Assembly: GCF_017874715.1 (NCBI RefSeq) | Contig: NZ_JAGGLR010000019.1 | Coordinates: 186,001-250,000 of the forward strand | DNA length: 64,000 nucleotides | Direction of reading: 5' to 3' | DNA from: Streptomyces iranensis | GTDB taxonomy: Bacteria > Actinomycetota > Actinomycetes > Streptomycetales > Streptomycetaceae | In this document: positions 33,457 to 42,072 of the stretch, piece after piece | Layout of the letters: each line of letters begins with the position of its first letter | How positions within the stretch are numbered: position 1 is the stretch's first letter | Translations under genes and position numbers: made by a program | The notes under the pieces: generated by a model | The model's input: the letters and a program-made list of their open reading frames with translations, nothing else | What the model was told of the DNA's origin: nothing | The model's database searches: none

Positions 33457-34326
33457 CTACAGGAAGCGCGAGAGGAAGGCCCGGGTGCGGGGGTTGGCCG
33501 GGCTGTCCAGCACCTCCTGTGGGGTGCCGGTCTCCAGCACCTGGCCGCCGTCCATGAACACGACTCGGTCCGCCACCTCCTTCGCGAACCCGATCTCATG
33601 CGTCACCACGAGCATGGTGAGGCCGTCCCGGGCCAGGTCGCGCATGGTGGCCAGCACCTCGCCGACGAGTTCGGGGTCCAGGGCGCTGGTCGGCTCGTCG
33701 AAGAGCATCAGCTTCGGCCGCATGGCCAGGGCGCGGGCGATGGCCACCCGCTGCTGCTGACCGCCGGACAGCTGGCGCGGATACGACGCCGCCTTTTCGG
33801 CCAGTCCCACCCGGGTCAGCAGCTCCATCGCCGTCTTCCGCGCCTCGGCCTTGGAGAGGCCGAGCACACCGACCGGGGCCTCGACGACGTTCTCCAGGAC
33901 CGTCTGGTGCGGGAAGAGGTTGAAGTGCTGGAACACCATGCCGATGTCGCGTCGCTGCCGGGTCACCTCGCGCGGGCGCAGATGGTGGACGCGTCCGCCG
34001 GACCGCCGGAAGCCGATCAGCCTGCCCTCTACGTGGATGGAGCCCGCGTCGATCTGCTCCAGGTGGTTGATGCAGCGCAGAAAGGTCGACTTACCGGAAC
34101 CGGACGGCCCCAGGAGGACCACGACCTCGCCCTGGCGCACCTTGAGGTCGATACCGCGCAACACCTCGAGCTGCCCGAACCGCTTGCGGACCCGCTGGGC
34201 CACGACCATCGGCACCTCCCCGGCGGACCCGGTGGCCCCGGTGGCCCCGGCGGTCGCCTCCGCCGCGGTCGCCTCCGGGACGGCCGTCTCCGGGCCGGTG
34301 GCCTCCTGGGTGTCCTGGGCCGTCAT
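33457..34326 (-). CDS. Polar amino-acid ABC transporter ATPase
   Basis: 289 residues. Walker A GPSGSGKS, the Q-loop at VFQHFNLFPHQTV, signature LSGGQQQRVAIARAL, Walker B LMLFDEPTSALDP and switch His in VVTHEI are all present; this is the GlnQ/HisP subfamily. GGAGGAGA precedes ATG 34326, and the start overlaps the permease stop (ATGA). The N-terminal 40 residues are a Thr/Ala/Glu-rich addition. Last gene of a five-gene minus-strand operon. Confidence 0.94.
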   Translation of the reverse strand: MTAQDTQEATGPETAVPEATAAEATAGATGATGSAGEVPMVVAQRVRKRFGQLEVLRGIDLKVRQGEVVVLLGPSGSGKSTFLRCINHLEQIDAGSIHVEGRLIGFRRSGGRVHHLRPREVTRQRRDIGMVFQHFNLFPHQTVLENVVEAPVGVLGLSKAEARKTAMELLTRVGLAEKAASYPRQLSGGQQQRVAIARALAMRPKLMLFDEPTSALDPELVGEVLATMRDLARDGLTMLVVTHEIGFAKEVADRVVFMDGGQVLETGTPQEVLDSPANPRTRAFLSRFL

Positions 34327-35321
34327 GTCTCCTCCTTGGCGAGGGGGCTGTCCGCCGCCGGGGACGGGGCGTCCGGGCGTCGGCGGAAGAGCGCGAAGTT
34401 CCAGAACCCCTGAGGGGCGTGGCGGGTCGCCCCGCGGGCGTAGTACCGCTCGATGAACGACTGGCCGACGTACAGCACGGACGTCATGACCAAGTACCAC
34501 AGGCACGCCACGATCAGCAGCGGGATGGTCTCGAAGGTGCGGTTGTAGATCGACTGGACGGTGTAGAGCAGGTCGGCCAGAGCGAGCACGCTCACCAGCG
34601 AGGTCGCCTTCAGCATGTTGATGACCTGGCTGCCGGTCGGCGGGATGATGAAGCGCATGGCCTGCGGGAGGACGACCCGCCGCAGGATCCTCGCGCGGCC
34701 CATGCCGAGCGCGGCGGCGGCCTCCGTCTGGCCCTGGTCGACGCCCAGCAGACCGCCGCGCACGATCTCGGCCATGTACGCGGCCTCATTGAGACCAAGG
34801 CCGAGGATGGCGGCGAGCCAGGGGGTGATGAGTGTGTTGGTGTGCCCGCTGATGAACTCGGGGCCGAACGGCACCCCGAAGGAGATCCTCGGCAGCAGCG
34901 CCGAGAGGTTGTACCAGAAGACCAGCTGCACCAGGACCGGGATGCCGCGGAAGAACCAGACGTAGGCGCCGCAGACCGTGCTGAGCACGCGGTTCTCCGA
35001 CATCCGCCCCACCGCGACGAGCACCCCGCCGGCGATGCCGATGAGCATGGCGATCGCGGTCAGCTCGACCGTGGTGGCGATGCCCTGCCCGATGACCTGG
35101 GCCCCGAAGTAGGCGCCGACGGTGCTCCATTCGAAGTGGGGATTGGTGATCAGGAAGTGGAAGAGCTGCGCGGCGAGGACCGCGAGGAGCAGTACCGCGA
35201 GCCACCGCAGCGGATGGCGGACGGGGGACGCCCCGGCCACGTCGACGACGGGGACGGCACCGGGCGGGAGCTCGGCCTTCCCGGGATCGTCCCGGGTGGC
35301 CGGCGGTTGTGTGGTGGCCAT
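34323..35321 (-). CDS. Polar amino-acid ABC transporter permease
   Basis: 332-residue membrane protein of the HisM/GlnP family. The hydrophobic segments of the fused TM1 region precede the permease core, with EAAYMAEIVRGGLLGVDQGQTEAAAALGM as the EAA loop. ATG 35321 has AGGAGG 11 bases upstream; a GTG 12 bases earlier would sit on top of that site. A single permease with one ATPase implies a homodimeric channel. Confidence 0.93.
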   Translation of the reverse strand: MATTQPPATRDDPGKAELPPGAVPVVDVAGASPVRHPLRWLAVLLLAVLAAQLFHFLITNPHFEWSTVGAYFGAQVIGQGIATTVELTAIAMLIGIAGGVLVAVGRMSENRVLSTVCGAYVWFFRGIPVLVQLVFWYNLSALLPRISFGVPFGPEFISGHTNTLITPWLAAILGLGLNEAAYMAEIVRGGLLGVDQGQTEAAAALGMGRARILRRVVLPQAMRFIIPPTGSQVINMLKATSLVSVLALADLLYTVQSIYNRTFETIPLLIVACLWYLVMTSVLYVGQSFIERYYARGATRHAPQGFWNFALFRRRPDAPSPAADSPLAKEET

Positions 35322-35345
35322 GGGTGGGCTCACCTCCTCACAGGA

Positions 35346-36293
35346 TCAGGATTCGCCGCCGAGGTTGACGCCCGGCTTGTCGAGGGTGTTGGCGGACAGG
35401 CCCCACTTCTTCATGATCTTTCCGTAGGTGCCGTCGTCGATGAGGGTACGGAGCGCCTTGAGGAGCACATCGCGCAGCGGGGAGCCCTTGGCGACGACCG
35501 CGCCCTGGTAGAGGTCGTCGAAGCCGTTGCCCTTGCCGGTGCCGGTCAGTTCGAGCTGGTCCTTGGCCTGCGCCACGAAGTAGGTCAGCGGCGCCTGGGA
35601 GGAGAAGAAGGCGTCCGCGCGGCCGGAGCGCACCGCCAGGATCGAGCCGGGCTGGTCCTTGTACGACTGGACCTTCACGGCCTTCTTGCCGTCCTTCTCG
35701 CAGGTGAGCGCCTGCTTCTTGATGACGCCCTCGGCGGAGCCGCCCGCCATCACCGCGATCCGCTGTCCGCAGGTGTCGGCCAGGGAGTCGATGTGGTGCG
35801 GATTGCCCTTGGGCACGGCGAAGACGACGAATTCCCGCACCCAGTCGACGAAGTCGTTCGCGCCCTGCCGGTCCTTGAAGTCGCCGACGGGGCCGAGTGC
35901 GAAGTCGTAGCGGCCCGCCTTGATGCCGGTGAGCTGGCTGGGCAGCCCGTCCGTGGTCACATGCCGGATCTGCACGCCGAGGACCTGCCCGAGTGCCCCG
36001 GCGAGGTCGGCGGAGGCCCCGGTGAGGCTGTGGCCGTCCGAACCGGCGATCTCGTAGGGCGGGAAGGAACCGTTGTTGACCGACACCAGGGTGCCGGAGG
36101 TGCGGTTCTTCGCGGGCAGCCGGGCGTGCAGCGCCTTGTCCTCGGGGAGCTTGGCCAATGCCTTACCGCCGCCGCCGGAGGAGTCGGTGGCGCCCTCCGC
36201 CTGGGGCGGGTTGGCCCCGCAGGCGGCCAGGGCGAGACAGCAGGACAGGGCGGTGGCCGCGGTGGCCAGGGGACGTCTCATGGGGATGCTCAC
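35346..36293 (-). CDS. ABC transporter solute-binding lipoprotein
   Basis: 315 residues with a lipoprotein signal (MRRPLATAATALSCCLALAAC) and lipobox LALAAC; Cys about 25. Type II periplasmic-binding fold typical of polar amino-acid receptors: GSFPPYEIAGSDGHSLTG, GVQIRHVTTDGLPSQLTG, LRTLIDDGTYGKIMKKWGL. GTG 36293 overlaps the nitrilase stop; ATG 36281 is an alternative. Feeds the adjacent permease and ATPase. Ligand unknown. Confidence 0.93.
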   Translation of the reverse strand: MSIPMRRPLATAATALSCCLALAACGANPPQAEGATDSSGGGGKALAKLPEDKALHARLPAKNRTSGTLVSVNNGSFPPYEIAGSDGHSLTGASADLAGALGQVLGVQIRHVTTDGLPSQLTGIKAGRYDFALGPVGDFKDRQGANDFVDWVREFVVFAVPKGNPHHIDSLADTCGQRIAVMAGGSAEGVIKKQALTCEKDGKKAVKVQSYKDQPGSILAVRSGRADAFFSSQAPLTYFVAQAKDQLELTGTGKGNGFDDLYQGAVVAKGSPLRDVLLKALRTLIDDGTYGKIMKKWGLSANTLDKPGVNLGGES

Positions 36294-37099
36294 TGGGGCG
36301 CTCCGAGGGGGATGACGGTGGGGTCGACGGCGAACCGGCGGTTGGCCAGGACGGGAAGGGTGCGACGGGCCGCGGCGGTGGCGTCGGGAGCGGCGTCCGC
36401 CCAGGCCAGCCCGGGGGCGGCGGCGAGGCGGGAGCGGACGGTGCCGAGGGGGTCGACGACGAGGCTGTTGCCGATGTTGCGCGGACCGCATTCGCCGCTC
36501 GCCGCCACCCAGCAGGTGTTCTCCAGGGCCCGCGCGGTGACCATGACCTCCCAGTGCCGTTCCTTGGCCGGGCCGCGCACCCACGCCGCGGGCAGGGCCA
36601 GCACCTCGGCACCGGCGTCCACCAACAGCCGGGCCAGCTCGGGGAAGCGGACGTCGTAGCAGGTCATCAGGCCCACCTTGGTGCCCGCCACATCGATGAC
36701 GACGGGCGGCTCGTCCGCCGGGCGGACGTTGGCCGACTCCAGGTCGCCGAAGGCGTCATAGAGATGGATCTTGCGATAGCGGGCGATCATCTCACCGTCG
36801 CGCAGCGCCACCAGGGTGTTGAACACCCGGCCGTCCTCGGACGGCTCATGGATGCCGACCACCACGGTGGTGGCGGACCCGGCGGTGGCGGTGAGCAGCT
36901 CGGTGACGAAGGGCCCGTCGAGGGGCTGGGCCACCTCGCGGATGCGGTGGCGGTCCTCGGTGAAGCGGGCCAGCACGCCCTCGGGGAGGACGAGCAGATC
37001 CGCGCCGCCCCGCACCGCCTCGGCGGTGAGCTCCTGGCAGGCGGCCAGGTTGTCCTTCCAGTCGGGGGAGGCTGCGAACTGTCCTACGGCGATGCGCAT
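36290..37099 (-). CDS. Carbon-nitrogen hydrolase (nitrilase superfamily)
   Basis: 269 residues. The Glu-Lys-Cys triad is visible as E in LLVLPEGVL, K in ARYRKIHLYD, and C in GLMTCYDVRFPELA. It hydrolyses an amide or nitrile in the cytoplasm; the branch resembles omega-amidase/carbamoyl-hydrolase-like enzymes. Translationally coupled to the solute-binding protein, so the transporter probably imports its amide substrate or a related amino acid. Confidence 0.9.
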   Translation of the reverse strand: MRIAVGQFAASPDWKDNLAACQELTAEAVRGGADLLVLPEGVLARFTEDRHRIREVAQPLDGPFVTELLTATAGSATTVVVGIHEPSEDGRVFNTLVALRDGEMIARYRKIHLYDAFGDLESANVRPADEPPVVIDVAGTKVGLMTCYDVRFPELARLLVDAGAEVLALPAAWVRGPAKERHWEVMVTARALENTCWVAASGECGPRNIGNSLVVDPLGTVRSRLAAAPGLAWADAAPDATAAARRTLPVLANRRFAVDPTVIPLGAPQ

Positions 37100-37120
37100 A
37101 TGGGGTGCTCCGGAGCGGTT

Positions 37121-37202
37121 CGGGGTGCGGGGAAGGCGGCGAGGGCGGGGTGCGGGGAAGGCGGCGAGGGCGGGGCTCAGAGTGCGGGAATGGCGGCGAG
37201 GG
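37121..37202. repeat. 25-bp tandem repeat between two operon genes
   Basis: Two consecutive exact 25-base units (37121-37145 and 37146-37170), each beginning CGGGGTGCGGGGAAGGC, followed by a degenerate third that runs into the last codons of the upstream gene. Confidence 0.8.
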
Positions 37203-38151
37203 CGGGGTCGGGGAAGACCACATCGGGGTCGATGGGCTCGGGCCAGACGCCCTGGGCGTACAGCTCCTCGCAGAAGGCCCGGGTCATCTCCGCGTTGCTC
37301 TTCGTCCCGTACGGCATCCAGTCGTCGCCGAACAGCCGCGCCGACTCGGTCAGTTCGTGCAGCAGCCACGGTGTGGTGTCGGCGAGCAGCCGGCGCCTGC
37401 CGAGCCACCGGCGCTTGGACTCCTCCAGGCCCGCGAGCAGTGCGGCGGGCAGTGCCGGATGGGCCTCGACGACCTCCCGCTTGAGCGTCACCAGATGGAT
37501 GCCGGGGACGAAACCGGTGGCCTCCCAGTAGGCGCGCTCCTCGGCGCGGTGGTCGTCGAGCAGATGGCGGAAGCGGCTCGTCCTGGTGAACAGCTCCCGC
37601 GGCATGAAGGGGGAGAGCAGCGCGTCCAGCCGGTCCGCGGCCAGCTCGTCCACCAGGGATTGGCCCTCGGCCATGACCGAGACATTGGCGGGCAGCGGCC
37701 GACTGCCCACCCGGTCCTTGCCGGTCTCGCCGGCGGTCAGCGGTCCGATCCGCCACTGGATGCCCGCGAGGTCCACTCCGGCGCCGCGCAGCAGGGCCCG
37801 GGTCCAGGTGTTGCCGGAGTCGGGCCAGCCGGTGAGCCCGACGCGGGCCCCGGCGAGCTGTCCGATGGAGCGCAGCGGGCTGTCCTCGCGGACCAGTACG
37901 CAGCGGTGGCGAAAGCCGCGCATCACGAACGCGGGGAGCCCGACGAGGCGGTCGTCCCCCGCCGCGCGGGCCTGGACATAGCGGCTGAAGGAGGTCTCAC
38001 CGCCGTCGAGACCGGGTTCGGTGAGGACGTCGGGGGTGACGTCCCGCGCATCGATCCGGACCGTGAAGCCGGGGATCTCGACGAGCCCGGAGGCGAGGGG
38101 CACCAGATGGTCCCAGTCGCGAAGTCCCAGGCTTATCACGGGAGATGACAC
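37177..38151 (-). CDS. Pht5/NMT1-like solute-binding-fold protein (4,5-dihydroxyphthalate decarboxylase-like)
   Basis: 324 residues. GETSFSRYVQARAAGDDRLVG, PAFVMRGFRHRCVLVRED and GLTGWPDSGNTWTRALL match proteins annotated as 4,5-dihydroxyphthalate decarboxylase, which share the periplasmic-binding type 2 fold. No signal peptide is seen, so it is probably a cytoplasmic enzyme rather than a receptor. AGGAG precedes GTG 38151 with eight-base spacing. First gene of the minus-strand operon; the real substrate is uncertain. Confidence 0.75.
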   Translation of the reverse strand: MSSPVISLGLRDWDHLVPLASGLVEIPGFTVRIDARDVTPDVLTEPGLDGGETSFSRYVQARAAGDDRLVGLPAFVMRGFRHRCVLVREDSPLRSIGQLAGARVGLTGWPDSGNTWTRALLRGAGVDLAGIQWRIGPLTAGETGKDRVGSRPLPANVSVMAEGQSLVDELAADRLDALLSPFMPRELFTRTSRFRHLLDDHRAEERAYWEATGFVPGIHLVTLKREVVEAHPALPAALLAGLEESKRRWLGRRRLLADTTPWLLHELTESARLFGDDWMPYGTKSNAEMTRAFCEELYAQGVWPEPIDPDVVFPDPALAAIPAL

Positions 38152-38217
38152 AGTACGCACTCCTAGCACATGGCATTTTCGGCGCAAAGCTCGCATTCGG
38201 CTGCGCGATGCCAGGCA

Positions 38218-38275
38218 GGCTATTGTTCAGTGAATCGGGCAGACAAGATCTGTTTTGTTACCGAACATAGTTTTT
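38218..38275. promoter_or_regulatory. Divergent promoter/operator region of MocR and the ABC-nitrilase operon
   Basis: An AT-rich stretch between divergent genes contains CTATTGTTC and GAACATAG as an imperfect inverted pair at its ends and ACAAGATCTGT in the middle. These are the best candidates for MocR binding sites. Confidence 0.45.
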
Positions 38276-38331
38276 CCGTGTCGTAACCCGCTGACCGGCC
38301 GCCGGCCGACAGACCGACGAGGGGTGTGCCG

Positions 38332-39777
38332 ATGCAGGAGAACACCGCGGATCCGGCCTCCGCGCGGCCTGGACAGCGGCCTGGACAGCGGCCGGGGGAG
38401 CAGCCTGGGGAGCGGCCGGGGGCTCCGGCCTCCGTGGCCGGGCTGGCCGCCCGTATCCCGGACACCAGCGCACGCGGTATCGCGGCCGCCATGACCGATC
38501 TCATCCGGGCCGGGGAGCTGGCGCCGGGCAGTGCGCTGCCCACCGTGCGCGCGCTCGCCGCCGGGCTGGGGGTGAGCCCCGGCACCGTGGCGGAGGCATG
38601 GGGGGTGCTGCGCAAGCACCGGATGATCGCCACACTCGGCCGCCGCGGCAGCGTCGTCAGCGGTCCGCCGACCGTTCCGCACCCCACCCGCTACGAACGC
38701 GTCGGGGACTTCGGCGACCGTCTCGCACTGGACCTCGCCGTCGCGGCCCCCGACCCCGCCCTGCTGCCCCCGCTGGAGAACGCCCTGCTCGCCGGGGCCC
38801 GGACCCCGCGGCTCAACGACTACGCCCGCACGGCCATCACCGACGGCCTGCTGGCGGCGGTACGGGACACCTGGCCCTACCGGCCGGACGCCTGGATGGC
38901 GGTGGGCGGTGGCTACGAGGGGGTGCAACTGCTCTGCCAGGCACTGCTGGTACCGGGGGACCGGGTGGCGGTGGAAGATCCGACGGCGGCGCGGCTGCTG
39001 GACATCCTGGAGGCGCTGGACGCCCAGGCCGTGCCCGTGGCCTGCGACGACCAGGGCCCCCTCCCCGGCTCGCTGGCCCAGGCGCTCGAGGCGCGCCCGG
39101 CGCTGTTCCTGCACCAGTCCAGGGCCCAGGTGCCCTGCGGCTGGTCGCTCGGCCCCGAACGCTCCGCCGAGCTGGCCGGGGTGCTGGAGGGCGCGCCCAA
39201 CGTCGCCATCGTCGAGGACGACGGCCTCGGCCCCCTGACCACCGGCCCGGCCGCCGTCCTCGGCGCCCATCTGCCGCACCGGACGGCCCTGGTCCGCTCG
39301 TACTCCAAGGCTTACGGCCCGGATCTGCGGATCGCCGTGGTCGGCGGCCCGCGGGAGATGGTCGAACGGGCGCGGGTGCTGCGCACCTTCGGCACGGGAT
39401 GGACCAGCCGCATCCTTCAGGACGCCCTGGCCCATCTGCTCACCGACGAGGAGGCGGGCCGGTGTGTGCGCGAGGCCGCCCGGCGCTATGACGCCCGGCG
39501 GTCCGCGCTGGCCGAACGGCTGGCCGAGCGTGGTGTGCACACCGCCAACCGGGACGGTCTGATGCTGTGGGTGCCGGTGGTGGACGAGACCTCCGCGCTG
39601 GTCACCCTGGCCGCCCGGGGTATCACCGTTTCGCCGGGCAGCCGGTTCTGCGTCTCTTACGCGCGTCCCCATGTGAGGGTCGCCACCAGCAGGCTGACCA
39701 GGGACGGGGCGCCGCTCGACGAGATCGCCGAGCTGATCGCACTCGCCGCCTCCTCCTCCGCCGCCCGGATGGAGTGA
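38332..39777 (+). CDS. MocR-type GntR/aminotransferase regulator
   Basis: 481 residues. An N-terminal GntR winged helix (ARGIAAAMTDLIRAGELAPGSALPTVRALAAGLGVSPGTVAEAW) is joined to a fold-type I aminotransferase domain with VEDDG and the PLP lysine in RSYSKAYGP. GAGGGG precedes ATG 38332. The start region is a GQRPGQRPGEQPGERPG repeat. Divergent from the ABC/nitrilase operon, which it probably regulates in response to an amino compound bound at PLP. Confidence 0.9.
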   Translation: MQENTADPASARPGQRPGQRPGEQPGERPGAPASVAGLAARIPDTSARGIAAAMTDLIRAGELAPGSALPTVRALAAGLGVSPGTVAEAWGVLRKHRMIATLGRRGSVVSGPPTVPHPTRYERVGDFGDRLALDLAVAAPDPALLPPLENALLAGARTPRLNDYARTAITDGLLAAVRDTWPYRPDAWMAVGGGYEGVQLLCQALLVPGDRVAVEDPTAARLLDILEALDAQAVPVACDDQGPLPGSLAQALEARPALFLHQSRAQVPCGWSLGPERSAELAGVLEGAPNVAIVEDDGLGPLTTGPAAVLGAHLPHRTALVRSYSKAYGPDLRIAVVGGPREMVERARVLRTFGTGWTSRILQDALAHLLTDEEAGRCVREAARRYDARRSALAERLAERGVHTANRDGLMLWVPVVDETSALVTLAARGITVSPGSRFCVSYARPHVRVATSRLTRDGAPLDEIAELIALAASSSAARME

Positions 39778-39790
39778 CCCCCGGCCGATC

Positions 39791-39832
39791 AGCGGTGCCT
39801 GTTCAGCGGTGCCTGTTCAGCGGTGCCTGCTC
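39791..39832. repeat. Three 14-bp tandem repeats after the aldo/keto reductase
   Basis: AGCGGTGCCTGTTC occurs twice exactly and once with a single change, then runs into the last codons of the minus-strand gene. Confidence 0.85.
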
Positions 39833-40856
39833 AGCGGCGGCGCAGGCTCTTGTCATCGAGCGACGGCGGCACGTAGTAGTTGTCCGCCCGGTTGAGGTCG
39901 GTGCCCGGCGGGACGATCTCGTCGATCCGGTCCAGGACGTCCTCGCTCAGCTCCACCTCGGACCCGGCGAGCAGATCCTCCAGGTGCTCCATGGTGCGCG
40001 GGCCGATGATCACCGAGGTGATGGCCGGATGCGCCCGTACGAAGGCGATGGCCATGTGCGGCAGCGAGAGCCCGGCGTCGGACGCCAGCTCGGCCAGCGC
40101 GCCTACCGCCTCCAGCTTGCGCGCGTTGTCGGGCAGCGACGGGTCGAACTTGCGCTTCTCCACGGCCGCCCGGCCGCCCGACAGATCGATGTCGGACGCC
40201 GTGGTGTAGCGGCCCGTGAGCCAGCCCGCCGAGAGCGGACCCCAGCTCAGCACGCCCATCCCGTACTTCCGCGCGGTCGGCAGCACCGCCGCCTCCACAC
40301 CGCGCGCCAGGATCGAGTACGGCGGCTGCTCGCTGCGGAACCGTACGTGCCCGCGCCGCTCGGAGACCCACTGGGCCTCCACGATCTGCTCGGCGGGGAA
40401 AGTGGAGGAGCCGACGGCGCGTACCTTGCCCGCCCTGACCAGGTCGGACAGGACCGACAGCGTCTCGTCGACGTCCGTCGTCGGGTCCGGCCGGTGGATC
40501 TGGTAGAGGTCGATGTAATCCGTGCCCAGGCGGCGCAGGCTGTTCTCGATCTCCTGGGTGATCCAGCGCCGTGAGTTGCCGCCGTCGTTGGGGTCGTCGC
40601 CCATCGGGAAATGGGCCTTGGTCGCGAGGACGATGTCGTCGCGGCGGCCCTTGAGGGCCTTGCCGACGATCTCCTCGGACTCGCCCTCGGAGTAGATGTC
40701 GGCGGTGTCGACGAAGTTGATGCCCGCGTCGAGGGCGCGGTGGATGATCCGTACCGAGTCGTCGTGATCGGCGTTGCCCAGGGCGCCGAACATCATCGCG
40801 CCGAGGGCGTACTCGCTCACCGAGATGCCGGTTCCGCCCAGGATCCTGCGCTTCAT
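39831..40856 (-). CDS. Aldo/keto reductase
   Basis: 341 residues. FVDTADIYSEGE (Asp and Tyr), LATKAHFP (Lys) and LYQIHRPDP (His) form the catalytic tetrad, and SVIIGPRT is the NADPH-binding end. GGAAGG precedes ATG 40856. Divergent from an XRE regulator across a promoter region with four 16-base repeats, so it is likely regulated by it. Not closely similar to the other reductase at 21.8 kb. Confidence 0.92.
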   Translation of the reverse strand: MKRRILGGTGISVSEYALGAMMFGALGNADHDDSVRIIHRALDAGINFVDTADIYSEGESEEIVGKALKGRRDDIVLATKAHFPMGDDPNDGGNSRRWITQEIENSLRRLGTDYIDLYQIHRPDPTTDVDETLSVLSDLVRAGKVRAVGSSTFPAEQIVEAQWVSERRGHVRFRSEQPPYSILARGVEAAVLPTARKYGMGVLSWGPLSAGWLTGRYTTASDIDLSGGRAAVEKRKFDPSLPDNARKLEAVGALAELASDAGLSLPHMAIAFVRAHPAITSVIIGPRTMEHLEDLLAGSEVELSEDVLDRIDEIVPPGTDLNRADNYYVPPSLDDKSLRRR

Positions 40857-40869
40857 GGCAGCTGCCTTC

Positions 40870-40932
40870 CTTTGCCTTCCATGGGTTTCGCCTTCTGCGG
40901 ACTTTGCCTTCTGCGGCCTTTGCCTTCTGTGG
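40870..40932. promoter_or_regulatory. Four ~16-bp direct repeats in the AKR/XRE promoter region
   Basis: Units at 40870, 40886, 40901 and 40917 share TTTGCCTTCTGCGG with small changes. They occupy the region immediately upstream of the reductase start and may be binding sites for the divergent XRE regulator. Confidence 0.6.
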
Positions 40933-41048
40933 CGTCCCGCGCCTTCAGCCTCGGCGCCGGGCGGGGACCTCACCAGGCCCGGCTCAACCTGGGTCTGCCA
41001 GAACCACCTGTCCGGCCCAGAATCCGGCGTTGCCCGGATAATGGAGCG

Positions 41049-41897
41049 ATGGGCCATTCCGAACCGGAGATCAAGGGGTTTCTCAAGGCGCGCCGTGCCG
41101 CGCTCGACCCGGCCGAGCTGGGGCTGCCGGACGGGGTCGTCCGGCGCCGGGTGCGCGGTCTGCGCCGTGAGGAGGTCGCTCAGCTGGCCGGGATCAGCGT
41201 CGACTACTACACCCGTATCGAGCAGGGCCGGGCCCCGGCCGTCTCGGACTCGGTGGTCGACGGACTGGCGCGGGCGCTGCGGCTGACCCCGTCCGAGCAC
41301 ACCTATCTGCGCAACATCACCCTGCCCCGGCGCCGCGCCGGGGAGCCCGACTTCGACCCGCGGCCGCGGGTGCGGCCGGAGATCCAGCAGCTGCTGAACG
41401 CGATGGACGGCACCGTCCCGGCCTATGTCTACGGGCCGGCGATGGACATCCTGGCCTGGAACACTCTCGGCACCCGGCTCGGCATCGACTACGCCGCGAT
41501 CCCCGAGGAGCGGCGCAACGGTCCGCTGCTGGTCTTCCTCGACCCCCGGCTGCGGGAGATCCATCCGAACTGGGCCGAGGTCGCCGATGACACGGTGGCC
41601 GGGCTGCGCGCGGAGACCGGCCGCCACCCGGGCAGTTCGCGGGTGTGCCGGGTGACCCATGAGCTGCTGGACCGGAGCGAGGAGTTCCGGCGGCGGTGGG
41701 AGGCGCAGGCGGTGCAGGAGCGGACGCGGGGCGTCAAGCGGTTCCGCCATCCGGAGGCGGGGGAGCTGGTGCTGCGGTTCGAGGCGTTCGTGCTGCCCGC
41801 GGATCCGGGGCAGATGCTGTGCACGTACACGGCCGACGAGGGGTCGGCGACGGCGGAGGCGCTGAAGGTGCTGGCGGGCGCGGCGGCGGTGGCCTGA
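41049..41897 (+). CDS. XRE-family regulator with MmyB-like ligand-binding domain
   Basis: 282 residues. The helix-turn-helix RREEVAQLAGISVDYYTRIEQGR is followed by the MmyB-type PAS-like domain (AYVYGPAMDILAWNTLGTRL, VCRVTHELLDRSEEFRRRWE, GELVLRFEAFVLP), which in relatives binds a fatty-acid-like ligand. The start has GGAG close by; GATAAT eight bases upstream may be a -10 box. Common beside and controlling a short-chain or aldo/keto reductase, as here. Confidence 0.9.
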   Translation: MGHSEPEIKGFLKARRAALDPAELGLPDGVVRRRVRGLRREEVAQLAGISVDYYTRIEQGRAPAVSDSVVDGLARALRLTPSEHTYLRNITLPRRRAGEPDFDPRPRVRPEIQQLLNAMDGTVPAYVYGPAMDILAWNTLGTRLGIDYAAIPEERRNGPLLVFLDPRLREIHPNWAEVADDTVAGLRAETGRHPGSSRVCRVTHELLDRSEEFRRRWEAQAVQERTRGVKRFRHPEAGELVLRFEAFVLPADPGQMLCTYTADEGSATAEALKVLAGAAAVA

Positions 41898-41940
41898 GGG
41901 CCACTGATGGCCCGAGCCGCGCTCCGCCCTCCTCGCCTTA

Positions 41941-41976
41941 CGGCCGGGGCCGCGTCCCCGGCCGCCATCCCTTTTT
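41941..41976 (+). terminator. Hairpin and T-run after the XRE regulator
   Basis: CGGCCGGGG pairs with CCCCGGCCG over CCGCGT and is followed by CTTTTT after a few bases. Confidence 0.75.
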
Positions 41977-41992
41977 CTCTCGTCCCACCTCC

Positions 41993-42021
41993 TTGACGCG
42001 ACTGGAAACTTTCCTTACTTT
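41993..42021 (+). promoter_or_regulatory. Probable promoter of the APC permease gene
   Basis: TTGACG (41993-41998) and TACTTT (42016-42021) are separated by 17 bases, about 50 bases before the permease start. Confidence 0.5.
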
Positions 42022-42072
42022 CATTTCCTCCCACGGTGGCGCCAGTGGCGCGAGAGGGCAATGGAGGTCCGG

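Noticed and set aside
36290..37756. 488-codon frame extending the nitrilase upstream
   Set aside because: The extension overlaps the Pht5-like gene on the same strand in another frame; the canonical MRIAVGQF start is at 37099.
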